Below, one piece after another: positions 9,658 through 20,454 of a DNA stretch of 64,000 nt. Each line of letters opens with the position of its first letter. Position 1 is the first letter of the stretch. A model generated the notes under the pieces. That model had not been told where the DNA came from and did no database searches. It saw nothing but the letters and a program-made list of their open reading frames with translations. The DNA lies in the NCBI GenBank assembly GCA_964017185.1, contig OZ024879.1:47163383-47227382 (forward strand), written 5' to 3'. This DNA is from Rugalucina vietnamica. Lineage: Eukaryota > Mollusca > Bivalvia > Lucinida > Lucinidae. A program made the position numbers and the translations under genes.

Positions 9658-10199
9658 CTTACACGCCCCTTTCACTCGAGTTTGCCGTTTGAGCATTTGC
9701 ATCACACAAGAAGACCATGTGTTACGAAGATCTGAGTTTCTTTTCATGTTGCCCTCAAAGACATCTGGGTTGATTGATCTGCTGATATGAGTGACATCTT
9801 AAAACTAAATGACCTTTAAAAACGGCAAACTCGAGTGAAATTTTTAACTTCCTATGTGGAATTTTTGCCATGTAGATACCGATCAGGTAACTGCTTAAAT
9901 TGATAAAATGCCTCTATCCTGTTACATGTGTGTTCTTAATATGCATTGTATATGTTGTGCAAAGAATTTAAAAAATGTGCTTTAACCAAGCAATTACAAT
10001 GTTTTGATCAGAAGAGGTGACATCATTACCTAAAGATGAATTCTGAATAGATTTTAAGAACACCTGTCACCTGGGACACTGTTTCTGTTCTAAAATAGAA
10101 TAAAACGTTACCTGATTTACAAACAAACGGCAAACTTGAGTGAACAAATTTGATTGACCTAAATGCTTAAACGGCAAACTCGAGTGAAAGGGGCTGTAA
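9658..10199. mobile_element. 540-bp element with CCCCTTTCACTCGAG ends
   Basis: The left terminus CGCCCCTTTCACTCGAGTTT is inverted at the right terminus (AAACTCGAGTGAAAGGGGCTG). TA lies on each side. The motif AACGGCAAACTCGAGTGAA occurs at both ends and twice inside (about 9,820 and 10,127). It has no ORF and lies between units A and B. Confidence 0.8.
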
Positions 10200-10689
10200 T
10201 GATTTAACATTGTTCAATGATGTACAAAGTGTAGGTCACAAAGAAATAGCTGTTAAAACAACAAGTAAGCAAAACATCTACGCCATACAACGTAACAGCA
10301 TGACATGCCCCGGATAATACTAACGTCTGTTGCAGAAGTTGTTATAAAAAAAACTGATATATCGAATTGCCTTAAACTCTCGGCTCTAATCCTGCACGGA
10401 TGGGGAATAAAGATGTGAAACTTTGCTTGAAGTCCAATGAGAAGTAATGTATTTATAGGAACTTTTGCCTCGGCCAATGTATACAGAAGTCCCGGTGTCA
10501 AATGCCGTTAAAGTAGCGCTAACATCCATCGAACAACTTGTCATAACAATAACGTTTATCAAGTGATTTGTCTGAAACTTTCTCCGTTAGTTCATATTAA
10601 ATTGACTGCAAACATACGGTAATTTTAGATAAATCGCATCAGTACTTTTGATTTTATTAACAAAGTGCACGAACTTTTTGCTCGCCCCT

Positions 10690-11117
10690 CGTATGAGAGT
10701 CTCAGGGTGATACGAGATACGATTTGAAAATTAACATATAATAATCTCTACATAGCTAATGAGAAGGGTGCTCATCCCACCTGTATAATTTTATTATAAT
10801 GGATAAGTAACTTCTTATTCTGAATAAATATATACACTGTATCTGTTATTTTGCTATGCATGGGATATAACATAATGTGACTTATACAGATATACATATT
10901 TTTTTCTTTCTACATTCAATAAGTATCAATTAAGTTAAACGTCACTGAAATTACTTGAAGGTTAAAGTAAACAGTGATCAGGAAATGGCGCAATCAGAAA
11001 GAAATTCCCAATCCAAAACAGATATAGATAGAAAAATGCAAACTGATTGCAAGCAATCTCTGAGGATTAGAAAGATAAGAGCATTAAACGGATGTACGGG
11101 GAGACTTTGTTGGGCCG
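10690..11117. other. Shared duplication flank, unit B
   Basis: Near-identical to 6690-7220. This marks the left limit of the B duplicate; nothing left of about 10,690 matches unit A. Confidence 0.8.
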
Positions 11118-11215
11118 TACATTACAATACAATACAATGCAACGCAATACAATACAATTCAGTACAATATTATAGCGTACAATACAATACATAATCAATA
11201 CATTCAATACAATAC
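11118..11215. repeat. Pentanucleotide array (AATAC/AATGC)n, unit B
   Basis: About 20 imperfect units at the place equivalent to 7380-7645. The flanks on both sides match unit A. Confidence 0.88.
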
Positions 11216-11581
11216 ACGATTATCTGATTGATCTGCATTTTCATAAGAAAGGATGGATGCCCCCTCATATCTTTAAATCTGAACTGCATGATTTTGTATT
11301 GGCTAAATATCTTTTGCAGATATCTGTTGAAGAAAGATTCTTTCTTGTAAGTTCATTACATGTATATCAATACTTGTATGTGTTGTACTTCACCTTAAGT
11401 ACATTACAAGCACGTTCATTGGTAGCTTGTTTGGGCTGTACTCCACTTTTATATAATTCTGAAGTTAGTGTCAATAATGTCTTGCATAGGTACAATATGA
11501 GCATATCCCGTATAGTCAACTTCCCACCTTTAGGGAAATAGTTGCTCTGTTTTTCTATTTCAGGATTCAGAGCTATTATTA

Positions 11582-11785
11582 GAACCGTGACGTGAGAACA
11601 GATATTCGGGGCCAGTTTCCGACCAGGCCTGACACAAATCAACCTGTACAGTTACAGGAGCGGGCTAGAAGCTTGAAATGTTGGAATAAAATAGAGGAGG
11701 AGTTGTACTGTCCGTGTAGTGAAAACAAAAGCGCTAATCAGCTGATCTGCGCCTTTGTTTTTCGGGTTTGCTCATGACGTGGCTC
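11582..11785. mobile_element. MITE-1 copy (unit B)
   Basis: GAACCGTGACGTGAGAACAG at left and ACGTGGCTC at right. The palindrome has collapsed to GCTAATCAGCTGATCTGC, so one inner arm segment is deleted. Confidence 0.75.
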
Positions 11786-11786
11786 A

Positions 11787-11792
11787 TTTATT
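11787..11792 (-). promoter_or_regulatory. Possible AATAAA polyadenylation signal for the unit B TRIM-like gene
   Basis: The same motif as in units A and C, but about 480 bp past the stop because two 84-bp repeats and a MITE-1 intervene. Confidence 0.4.
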
Positions 11793-11870
11793 ATGTGCAT
11801 TGTATAGATGCAGTCTCTATTATCGTATCCATAATGACAGGGCAGAATTTCAAGTATCGCAGAATCATTT

Positions 11871-12104
11871 GAGCCGCCTCGTGGGAAAACCAACAATGTG
11901 GTGTCCGAACAGGTCCGACACAAACCGGCCTGTACAAGCACAGAAAAGAGCTTGAAGTTTGAAATTTCGGATTTAAGTAGAAAAGGAATTGTACTATCCG
12001 AGTAGCGAAAACAAAGGCGCTGATCAGCGTCGCGATCACCGCGAAGCTGATCTTCGTCTTTGTTTTCGCCTATGCAGATTGTTGGTTTTCCCATGAGGTG
12101 GCTC
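11871..12104. mobile_element. MITE-1 copy with provable empty site
   Basis: A 234-bp copy from GAGCCGCC to GTGGCTC with ATTT at 11867-11870 and 12105-12108. The flanks join as AATCATTT|AG, and the same sequence without the element is seen in unit C (about 22,926-22,937) and in a second local repeat at about 12,260. The 4-bp duplication is therefore directly demonstrated. Confidence 0.92.
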
Positions 12105-12271
12105 ATTTAGTGGACACCACCATCTTGCACACAATGAATGTTTATCTTATCCATGATGACCCGGCAGAAATTAAAATGCACAGAAACATTTAAGGGACGC
12201 CACCATCTTATACACAATGAGTGTTTATCATATCAATAATGACCGGGCAGTATTTAAAGAGTCACAAAATC
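12105..12271 (-). repeat. Tandem copies of the TRIM-like gene's 3' end (about 84 bp each)
   Basis: Three blocks beginning CATTTAGTGGAC, CATTTAAGGGAC and CATTTAGGGGAC start at about 12104, 12188 and 12272. Each continues with a CACCATCTTRCACACAATGA-like stretch. The last is the true gene end (codons for ...IASPK and the stop). The others are non-coding duplicates of the last codons and early 3' UTR. Confidence 0.78.
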
Positions 12272-13979
12272 ATTTAGGGGACGCTATCATCTTACACACA
12301 ATGAGCGCTTGTGTTTGTCCTCCAACAATAAGTATGTTATCATTTGGTCTGACACTCACAGTGTATGGATGCCATAAACCATCACTTCCAGACAGAATGA
12401 CTTTTGATGTGTTTCCCTTTGTATCGATTAATCGTAGGTTATGCGATGACCATTCACATACGATGATGTTTTCTGCTCCGTCTATGTAAATCCCCATTGG
12501 ACTGCTAATACCAACAGCTGCACTACTATAGTTGGACATTTCCTTGCCATCCTTCAGAACCCTTATATTGTTACCATGTAACTCAGATACATACACCATC
12601 CCTGTTGGCATCACAGAGATATACTTAGGACGTTTGAAGCTGAATCCACTGTAAACATTTCTCTTTTGTTGACCGGTTCTGTCAAGGATCCGGATCTCCC
12701 CGTTATCAAATGATACATAGACCAATCCGTTGTGTACAGCAACACCATAGCATGTCTGGTCCAAAGAAGTAGATGATCCTATTTGTAGCTTGGGAATAAC
12801 TTTCATGAAAAGCAATTGTTTAGTTTTCGGTTGTGTTATAACAATTTCATCAGTTTCCATGAGACAGAGATCCCATGGGTACGACGACAGCTTTAATTGT
12901 TCTTTCTGTGTAAAGTCTGCATTTAAAACTTTAACTGAACTATTTATACTGCAGTCACACAGGATCAGCTCGCCATTAGGTAGGAATACTGAACCAGTTA
13001 TGTATGGCGTAGTCAGGTCAGCTGGAAACTTTACATTTACTTTTTCTATTGACTTTATTTCCATGTCTGCTATTACGGGACGGGACTCTTTCGGTATTGT
13101 AGACGTAGATCGCACGACGCCAAGGCTTTGAACATTTGTCATTTTCAGAGTTTCATCAAATTCGAATGATATGCCTGGTGTTTTAGCTTCCTTGTCAATA
13201 TCTTGCAGGATATTGTCAATTTGTTCTAATGTCTTCTTAAGTTTAAGATTATGAATGAATATCCGCGGGTGTATCCTGGCTGTCACTGCTTCTTCAAAAG
13301 GCTTGTAGTCAATCTCCATCCTATTTAAAGCGGTACTGCATGTGTTGATATGTTGCTCAATGGTCTGTCTCTGTTCCCTATCGCAGTTTGCTACGTCAGT
13401 AAGTGCAGTATTTGTCAATTCCTGTATCTTTTGAATTAGTTCTCCCTTAATCTCTTCCACTCTGTCTCGACACTCGGCTGCTTGTACGGTAAGATTTCCC
13501 GCGTCTTCGTTTCTACGTTGTCGCAGAGTATCTAATTTTGTCTTTAACGCATTCATTCTTTCTTTTGTTTCGTTAATGTCCGTTGTAACTAAGTCACCAC
13601 AAGCCTCGTCAACTGTAGAGGTTCTGCAGTTTCTATGTTTTATTGTTTTGCAGTCAACGCACATAACTTCATTATGATCCTTGCAGTAGATTGTTATCCC
13701 TTTCCCACTACACGGGCACTGGACCTCGCCTTTAATTCCTTCATTTGGTTTGTTTTCCTGCTTTCTCGGCATTTCACTTCCAGAGACGACTTTATGACGT
13801 CTAGTTGCAGAAATTTTCTGGTGAGCAGATTTGCAAGAATCACAAAGGTAGTCTTGACACGGAGGACAATAGAACTTGGCTTCTATCTTTATACCTTCAT
13901 AGTCGCAGGGGCTACACTCAAAAGTGGAACCATCGTCTGATGATTCATAAACAGACTTTGAACCATCTACAGACGCCAT
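12270..13979 (-). CDS. B-box zinc finger / NHL-like beta-propeller protein (TRIM-like, RING-less), unit B
   Basis: This is a single-exon ORF of 569 residues from the ATG at 13979. An in-frame ATG at 14009 would add 10 residues. I prefer the inner start because it matches the start of the paralogue at 24635 (both begin MASVDGSKSV) and has A at -3 and G at +4. A first B-box uses C22, C25, C38, C41, C46, C49, H53 and H62. A second uses C88, C90, C99, H102, C107, C110, H115 and C118. Residues about 125-290 are charged and helical (coiled coil). Residues about 320-569 contain repeated strands with patterns such as GVAVHNGLVYVS and ISVMPTGMVYVSE, typical of an NHL/six-bladed propeller. There is no RING finger, so ubiquitin ligase activity cannot be assumed. 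In this family the B-box and coiled coil mediate oligomerisation and the propeller binds partners. Roles in innate sensing or RNA binding are possible but not shown here. It is probably cytosolic, with no signal peptide or membrane segment. Confidence 0.9.
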   Translation of the reverse strand: MASVDGSKSVYESSDDGSTFECSPCDYEGIKIEAKFYCPPCQDYLCDSCKSAHQKISATRRHKVVSGSEMPRKQENKPNEGIKGEVQCPCSGKGITIYCKDHNEVMCVDCKTIKHRNCRTSTVDEACGDLVTTDINETKERMNALKTKLDTLRQRRNEDAGNLTVQAAECRDRVEEIKGELIQKIQELTNTALTDVANCDREQRQTIEQHINTCSTALNRMEIDYKPFEEAVTARIHPRIFIHNLKLKKTLEQIDNILQDIDKEAKTPGISFEFDETLKMTNVQSLGVVRSTSTIPKESRPVIADMEIKSIEKVNVKFPADLTTPYITGSVFLPNGELILCDCSINSSVKVLNADFTQKEQLKLSSYPWDLCLMETDEIVITQPKTKQLLFMKVIPKLQIGSSTSLDQTCYGVAVHNGLVYVSFDNGEIRILDRTGQQKRNVYSGFSFKRPKYISVMPTGMVYVSELHGNNIRVLKDGKEMSNYSSAAVGISSPMGIYIDGAENIIVCEWSSHNLRLIDTKGNTSKVILSGSDGLWHPYTVSVRPNDNILIVGGQTQALIVCKMIASPK

Positions 13980-14045
13980 TTTACTGAAGGAAAAGTATAA
14001 AGATGCCATCTTACTGTCACATTAATGAAGGAATAAGTAACAATT

Positions 14046-14279
14046 GAGCCCGTGCGTGAGAAAACCAACAATTTAGGTTCCGACCAGGTCTGACACAAAC
14101 GGGGCTGTACAGTCACAGACGATGGTAAGAGGCTGGAAATTTCGGATTTAGAAAGTATAGGAATTGTACTATCAGTGTAGCGAAAACAAATGCGCTGATC
14201 AGCTTCGCAGCTACTGCGAAGCTGATCTGTGCCTTTGTTTTCGCCCATGCAGATTGTTGGTTTTCCCATGCGGCGGCTC
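14046..14279. mobile_element. MITE-1 copy upstream of the unit B TRIM-like gene
   Basis: GAGCCCGTGCG to GGCTC with AATT on both sides (14042-14045, 14280-14283). It starts 66 bp upstream of the start codon, and a copy at the same place exists in unit C, so it predates the duplication. It may overlap the promoter or 5' UTR. Confidence 0.88.
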
Positions 14280-14283
14280 AATT

Positions 14284-14999
14284 AAAGGTTGCATATCGGA
14301 TTTGCTATGCAAAGCATTAAACTAAAATAAAAGACACAGTAACAAGTACTCGCAGACAGACTTATGTCCAACACAGTAAATACTAGTATATAATTAGATA
14401 GACCAAATCAAAGTGTTGGTTTTGTTATTCAATAGTTTACGTCATATTTGTAGTTTTAATATTTTTATATTACAAAGACATAAAAGGTTGAAAATGAAAA
14501 CCTTTAAGCCATACATAATAAAGAGTGAACACCCCGAAGGACGATATTTATCCTCTGTTATTTATTAATAAGTAAAAAATCGACCATGTTTATTCTAAAC
14601 GTAATTTGCAATTTATTCTTTAATCTGTAGAACTTCGATAAAAACCTGAAAGCAGTTTCAATCCAATTTGGTTAAATCAAGCAAGGAAGTGCACTATTTT
14701 GCCACATATGTCGATTTCACAATATTTTTAAAGTCTAGGTCAAGGGTATTGATAACAAACGTGTATTTAGATTCTCGGGGAATATGTTCGATACTGTATG
14801 TACAGCGACAAATATTTCGGTTTGAAAAGTTTAAATTGAAGATCAACTAATGCTAAATACATGTACCTATTGTATCAACAAGCAACGTTGCGTCAAATAT
14901 CAATTATGATCAATTATCCCACCGTTGCCGCCAAATGTAACACAGTCACTCAGTCGAGCGGTCATTTAACAATACAACACACTTACAGTAGTCCTTAAC
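14284..14999. other. Upstream flank of the unit B TRIM-like gene, shared with unit C
   Basis: ATTAAAGGTTGCATATCGG and the following approximately 550 bp align with 24906-25470. AAGCATTAAACTAAAA and TTCAATAGTTTACGTC are examples. This is shared promoter-side DNA with no TATA element I can single out. Confidence 0.65.
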
Positions 15000-15300
15000 C
15001 AGCGGATGAAAATTCAACACCAACAATTAGAACCACAACATAAACACATGTATCGTCGCCTGGAACGGTCAGTAATATAAAATCCATTTTACAGGCGCCT
15101 TGCCTCACCCTCATGTTCTGCAGTGGTTCACAATATTTGGTTAGTTGTTCGATCCCCGTGGTAAATTTCAAACTAGTCAATGAATCATCACGGACAGACT
15201 AAATTATGATAAACACCATGAAGAATAAAAAACTAGGACTCACAGACGCACTACTGGTACGCTGCCTTGGATTAAGTGATCCCTGGAAAGCCATACAGCG
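15000..15300. repeat. Copy of the dispersed repeat also at 39767-40313
   Basis: TCAGTAATATAAAATCCATTTTACAG through CCTCACCCTC, CTGCAGTGGTTCACAA and AATGAATCATCA matches 40030-40225 (here given as short blocks). It has no coding frame. Confidence 0.7.
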
Positions 15301-15323
15301 TCATTGAAATGCTGGAGCAATCT

Positions 15324-15327
<4 letters not shown>

Positions 15328-15371
<44 letters not shown>
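15328..15371. repeat. (CA)n microsatellite
   Basis: About 22 uninterrupted CA units. Confidence 0.97.
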
Positions 15372-15372
<1 letters not shown>

Positions 15373-16364
15373 GTTGGTTGGCAAAGTGACAAACAAACAG
15401 CTCCGGTTCAAACTAAGGAGTAGCTAAATAAATAAAGTGTCTAACGCCCGAAGCATAGTCATCAACCGCGATTGCTGTGAAAACTAGCCCAGTCATGGTT
15501 AATAACAGTATACTTCCTTTTTAATTGCACGCTGGTGGGTTATAATGTTAATGTTAAAATAAGCATTATATATTTTAGTCCTGGTCATACCCGTACATCC
15601 CTTAATCATGTCAAAATTACAATTAACGGGTAAAAGTATAGAAATATTACTTACCAACACCAGTAGACTCGATCTCATCCGAACCTCCAACAGGTTTGAT
15701 TAGCAATACTATGATATCGCGTCATATCTGTTGTACAAAAGAAGAAAAAAAAATCTTGAGGTTCAATTTTAAGTTTGGTAGTGTACAGATGATAAAACAT
15801 GCACTTCGATTTTTGGGTAAGACTTTGTAAATACAACTTATCTTATCGGTTGACCTCATGTGATAACGTTTTGTATTTAAACGTTACAGACATTTTTCTA
15901 GTGTCGTATGAATTACGTGATCGTGTGTTCATTACCATATTAGATAAAAAAAATAGTGAAAACAGTCCTATGAGAAGCAGTTTATTCGTCGACCATGCCG
16001 GCGAACCTTTGATGACAGATACATTTATTCGCTGATCAGGCTGCCTCAAATAGACACCAAGTTAAAGTATATACATTCTGACCTGACCAATGTTCATGCG
16101 CTTCATGTGGCGCTTGTCTAAACAGCTGTCACGGGTGGTACAGCGGTACGGTCAAATAAAAACAATTATGTAACCAACATCTGAGAGGCAAAAGAAAGGA
16201 TATAAACTACACTTGAGGTGATGATCAGAAATTGGTCGACTCGATATCTAAAGAAAGAATGTGTTCGAGCTTTGACAAACAGTAGGTATTTTAATTAGGT
16301 AGGCCCATGAAAGTGACAATGACAGGGATTAATCCATACGGGGTAGTCCATCTGAAAGTTTCTT
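15373..16364. other. Intergenic, nothing supported
   Basis: A minus-strand ATG at about 15,677 leads into TTGGTAAGTAAT, which resembles a donor site after a short hydrophobic start (MRSSLLVLV). With no partner exon this is not enough to call a gene. Confidence 0.4.
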
Positions 16365-16595
16365 TTGTCGATTTTAACAGACTCGCTTGAATCTTGTTTA
16401 ACGTCCGATTCAACAATTTTCAGTCATTTTGGGACAGAGCAACTTCATCCCGTATACCAACAAGTTTGGCTCTGGCGTGTTGATGTTTCTTGCTCAATGA
16501 CACTACATTGTGCTCGGATTGGTGATCGAACCAAGGACCTCTCAATTTGGAGTCCGATGGTTTACACTAGGCCAACGCACTCCCCTGAGGAAGTT
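16365..16595 (-). mobile_element. tRNA-derived SINE (family 2), antisense
   Basis: The right end, read on the minus strand, is tRNA-like (GACTCC...AGGTCC...GGTTCGATCACC). The left end has the complement of a tail motif seen widely here (TTTAACGTCCGATTCAACAATTTTCAG). It shares its layout with 19470-19680 and 58979-59155. Confidence 0.65.
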
Positions 16596-16787
16596 AGCTA
16601 AATAATTTGAGAGTAATAATTACATTCGAAACATGCAAATCGCTTTGAAACTGTCGAATTCACTGATGAAACCAAAGAAAAGAACTGTGTTTTAACAAAC
16701 GTAGGCAAGACGTCGATTAGCCAATACATCAATTCAGGCTACGAACGCTATGAAAACTCTGGATACGTGAATGTTAGTTTCATAAAT

Positions 16788-16942
16788 GATCTTGCTGTTT
16801 TTACTACACGGATAGAACAATTTTTCTTCTTCTAAAATCTGAAATTCCAAGCTTCTAGACTGTTTCAGTGATTGTACAGGTCGGTTTGTGTCAGTCGTGG
16901 TCGGAAAACCCGAAGACAGGTTTTCTCGCGTCATGACTCATT
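16788..16942. mobile_element. MITE-1 fragment
   Basis: The right-hand portion only: CTACACGGATAG through CTGTACAGGTCGGTTTGTG to GCGTCATGACTC. The palindrome half is missing. Confidence 0.7.
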
Positions 16943-17156
16943 TGTTGTAGGCATTAATACAGGGTCTGAATCGCCATTACTACGGTATTGCTATAAGCTA
17001 CAGAAGTAACAAACTTACTGAAAGTGATATTTAATCTCTATAGGAAAAGTTAAGTTGACTACCGACCAAATTCATATTCTATTGTAAGAATTGATACATG
17101 GCCTGAATCGCCAGTACATACTAATTCTTCCTACAAATACTTATGTTGTAATAATT

Positions 17157-17392
17157 GCGCCGCGACGCGAGAAAACCGGACTTTGGGGTTTCCGACTTAG
17201 TGCGACACAAATCGGCCTGTACAGTCACAGAGGCAGTCTAGAGGCTTGAATGTTTGGCTATTTGTATAAGAGGAATTGTACTATCCGAGTAGTGAAAACA
17301 AAGGCGCTGATCAGCTGTGCAGTAACAGCACAGCTGATCAGCGCCTTTGTTTTCGCATAGGCCAAAAATCCGGTTTTCTCATGATGCGGCTC
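17157..17392. mobile_element. MITE-1 copy
   Basis: The first bases are GCGCCGCG instead of GAGCCGCG. The palindrome is of the CTGTGCAGTAACAGCACAG subtype. The right end is GCGGCTC. Confidence 0.82.
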
Positions 17393-17656
17393 GTATAAAA
17401 GTGTTCCTAAAATTATTGCACGGGTCAGTGGGGAAGCCTAGTTATTGAAAAGCAGTCTTCATTGAAAGGTCTAGGATTGAAATCTGCTATCACCATTATT
17501 TTTTTCTTAAGCAAGTCACGTTTTCTCCCCATAATGCTGGTTTAAAATTGATTTAGCTTCTTTGCATGTGCAGCTATTTTATGGTGCTAGTTACATGTAG
17601 CGCCTGAATCTGCATTGAGAGATTTGGGGTTCGAACCCGAGTGGGGCAAAGTTGTT

Positions 17657-17934
17657 GACAGGAAAACATGTCCATGTAATGAATTACCCCTTAGACATCA
17701 CTTTTATATAGCAAAACTGGGGTATGCAGGGGTATACCTGTTTTTCTTATTTTTGCTCGAAAACATAGATTGTGGGTACTCACCGAGGCGGTTCTAACGC
17801 GCCCTCACAATATATTTTTTGAGAAAAAAATAAGAAAAATAAAAAAAAAATATATTCTTCTGAAATTTTTCATTTTTTTTACAACTTTAAAAAATCTCTG
17901 TATACTACTCTTGCATGGGCTTGTTTTCGTAATG
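17657..17934. mobile_element. MITE-2 copy
   Basis: Left CAGGAAAACATGTCCATG, right GCATGGGCTTGTTTTCGTAATG (imperfect inverted ends). The interior carries GCAAAACTGGGGTATGCAGG and GATTGTGGGTACTC. The small ORF across its left end is not a gene. Confidence 0.8.
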
Positions 17935-18071
17935 TGTCATTGAGCAAGACACAGTAATTCCCCAAATTAATGGCTAAGAGTCCAGGAAGTGGTGGTCTTA
18001 TCTTGACATTACTGAAACACTGTTGCCTGTGAGGTCAAAAAGCTCACAATCAAATCAGTGATGCTATATTT

Positions 18072-18270
18072 GAGCCGCGACGTGAGAAAACTGGTCTTCG
18101 GAGTTTAGGAACAGGTCTGATACAAACCAGCCTGTTCACCTACAGAAGATGGCGAGAAGCTTGAAATTGCGAATTTACTATCTGAGTAGCGAAAACAAAG
18201 TTACTGCACAGCTGATCTGCATCTTTGTTGTCGCATCCGCGAAGATTCCAGTTTTCTCATGACACAACTC
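18072..18270. mobile_element. MITE-1 copy before the decayed exon (unit C)
   Basis: GAGCCGCGACG to ACAACTC. One palindrome arm is deleted, leaving GTTACTGCACAGCTGATC. It occupies the position equivalent to the copy at 224-1294. Confidence 0.75.
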
Positions 18271-18304
18271 ATCAGCTTATGCTAATACATGTATTTTTTG
18301 CCAG

Positions 18305-18349
18305 GCATTAGAAGAAGAACATTTGGCCATCAAATATGTTAGGAAACAG
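18305..18349 (+). pseudogene. Decayed duplicate of the ALEEE exon (unit C)
   Basis: This follows TTTTTTGCCAG and reads ALEEEHLAIKYVRKQ, matching the exon at 1310-1372 but lacking 18 nt (the ETMTAE portion, with a substitution at the junction). The donor has become CAGGGGTTAGT, so GT no longer follows CAG directly. The flanking DNA matches unit A on both sides: a MITE-1 copy just upstream and the spacer at 18661-18790 versus 1520-1700. No counterpart of the terminal exon at 3635-3733 is visible downstream. It is therefore probably non-functional, although the reading frame itself is open. Confidence 0.6.
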
Positions 18350-19465
18350 GGGTTAGTAACTCAAAGCCATCTTAAGGTTAAGCTCATCTTACGACCAACT
18401 TAAGTATCTCTTAGGGATTATGGTGAATAACTGAAAAGGACCATAAGTTAGGCAACAACTTAACAGCATCGTAACTTTAAGGTCAACTCAAGCCACCTTA
18501 GCATCGTATTATTTTACGAAGTTGCACCTTTCATTTAAAAAGAGTTACGATAGTTTATAGTAGTTGGAATAGCAAAGGCGTGAATTTTAAGGTGGTCATC
18601 TTAAGATCATCGTAAGTAAGTCGTAAGAAGGGGAACTTACGATACCTTCGAGTTACTATCCCCAGGTTGATAGTTGTGAAAAAAACACGACATATTTTAG
18701 GAATTTATAAATGTCTATTTTATCAACCTTTTAATGCAAGACATTTTTTGAAGAAACTGTGTCAGGGACAAAGTGTACTCTCTATTCCCATTTATTCAGT
18801 TTTGTATTATGGCAATTTTTAAAGTTACATGTGTTCATGTGTTCGGACGAACATGTTTATTAAAACAACTAAGACACAAATTTTCTGACGTACATGTTTA
18901 TTAAACCGACTAAAACAGAATATCCGAACAAACTTTCATACAATAAAACAATTCTAACACACCCTGCCTATAGAAGCCAATGGTAAAGTGCAGTGATATA
19001 TTGAGTGATATATCACTGGGCGGATTAGCGTTATGTTATTTTGCGCCGTTTTGACGCCATTTTGATTATGACGTCAGCTATCCCACAAGTCACGTTACCT
19101 TGACGTTAGACGGTGTAACGTCATTTCAACGCGTTCAAAACGTAACAAACTTATGTAAACATTTGCGGTGCAGTCAAAAGTTTGGTACCTTCCTCCGCCT
19201 TGTATTGTCCTTGAATTTAAGCTTCCCACAGTATTAGTAAATACCCAGAAATTGGTGGCTTCTTCCTGACAAGACTGAAATAATGTTGACTGGGATGTTA
19301 AGTCATAACTAAACCAAACAAATCATTCAGCAGTTTCATTTTATGGGTGAAAAAGTGAAAATTGTGACATGAAAAAATACGATAACATGTATTTCAGCAG
19401 AATAATGCTTGGATGAAACAAGATTTCCAGCCTCTAACCATCTTCTAGGACTGTACATGCCAGTT
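18350..19465. other. Spacer shared with unit A plus unique sequence
   Basis: 18,661-18,960 matches 1,520-1,690 and 3,195-3,270. 18,360-18,660 is unique and has a run of short TTAAGGT/ACCTTAA-type inverted motifs. 19,180-19,330 matches 4,713-4,860. No gene. Confidence 0.6.
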
Positions 19466-19469
19466 GGTT

Positions 19470-19680
19470 TGTTTTTTTTGTATTGAGGTTGAACATCCCA
19501 GTCAACAATTTTTCAGTCATGTCTGAATGGAGCCAACGCTTCCTGGGTTTAACCAGTACTGTAAGGAGTTAATGTGCCTTGCTCAAGGACACAACACGGT
19601 GCCACTTGCGGGGATCAAACCCAGGACCTCTTGATTCGGAGTTCGACGCTCTACCACTACCCCAAAGCGTTCTGTCGGAA
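19470..19680 (-). mobile_element. tRNA-derived SINE (family 2), antisense
   Basis: On the minus strand from about 19678 the sequence reads GGTAGAGCGTCGAACTCCG, then AGGTCCTGGGTTTGATCCCC, close to a tRNA-Arg(CCG)-type head with A- and B-box. The CCCAGTCAACAATTTTTCAG tail complement is at about 19500. It is not a functional tRNA because the acceptor stem does not close. Confidence 0.7.
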
Positions 19681-19900
19681 CTCAGACATGTTTTCTCATA
19701 TATACAGCCCTTTCTCAAGTGTTACTGAAACCACCCTGGGTTTCAGGATTCAGGGGAAATGATGCTGGTTTTGATACCTACCTCTGCCTTGTATTTTCCT
19801 TGAGCTTAAGCTTCCCACAGTCAATAGCCGGAAATTCTTTGTCCTGACAAAACTGAAAAATTGCTGACTGGGATGTCAAGTCAAACAGCGATTTCATTTT

Positions 19901-20138
19901 GGGGCGGCCCCCGTGGTCAAGCGCTTAAGAGCGCTGTTTCTTTATCACTCAGTCATCTCACCGCTGTGTCTGGTATGGGTACGAGACGCGCTCTGGCCTC
20001 ATGTGAGACAAGCCAAGTGCGATTGTGGGTGTGTCAGTTGGTTTTTCTCGGGGTTCTCCCGTTTTCGCCCCACCTACTGATTGGATTGTCTCATATGAAC
20101 TAAATTAATCTTGAAAGGGATGAAAAACAGAATTAAAA
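19901..20138 (+). mobile_element. tRNA-derived SINE (family 1), unit C copy
   Basis: This is the positional counterpart of 4868-5100 in the duplicated unit. The A-box, B-box region and GGGGTTCTCCCGTTTTCGCC body are conserved. It has no coding content. Confidence 0.82.
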
Positions 20139-20454
20139 GGTCATTTTATGGTTGAAAAAGTGAAAATTGTGACATGATAAAAAAGATCATCACAATTACA
20201 TGTATTTTAGCAGATTAAATGATTGGATGAAAAAAATAGAAATAAACCTGAAAAATTCTTTCCTTCTGACTATTCTATTTAGCATGCATAGGATAATAAC
20301 TTTTATGCTCTTATACAGACGAAAAGTCAGATGAATTTGTTTTTGACTTGATTAAATAAAATAAAAAGCTAGTTTTATGAAAGCACAATTTGTGTGTATG
20401 GTGTAAAGATGACATGCCAAGACATTATAAGAACATGTAGCAAAATAACAGACC

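Noticed and set aside
13980-14009. In-frame upstream ATG adding MASLYFSFSK to the unit B TRIM-like protein
   Set aside because: The paralogue starts at the inner ATG, and the extension arises from a local duplication of the start region.
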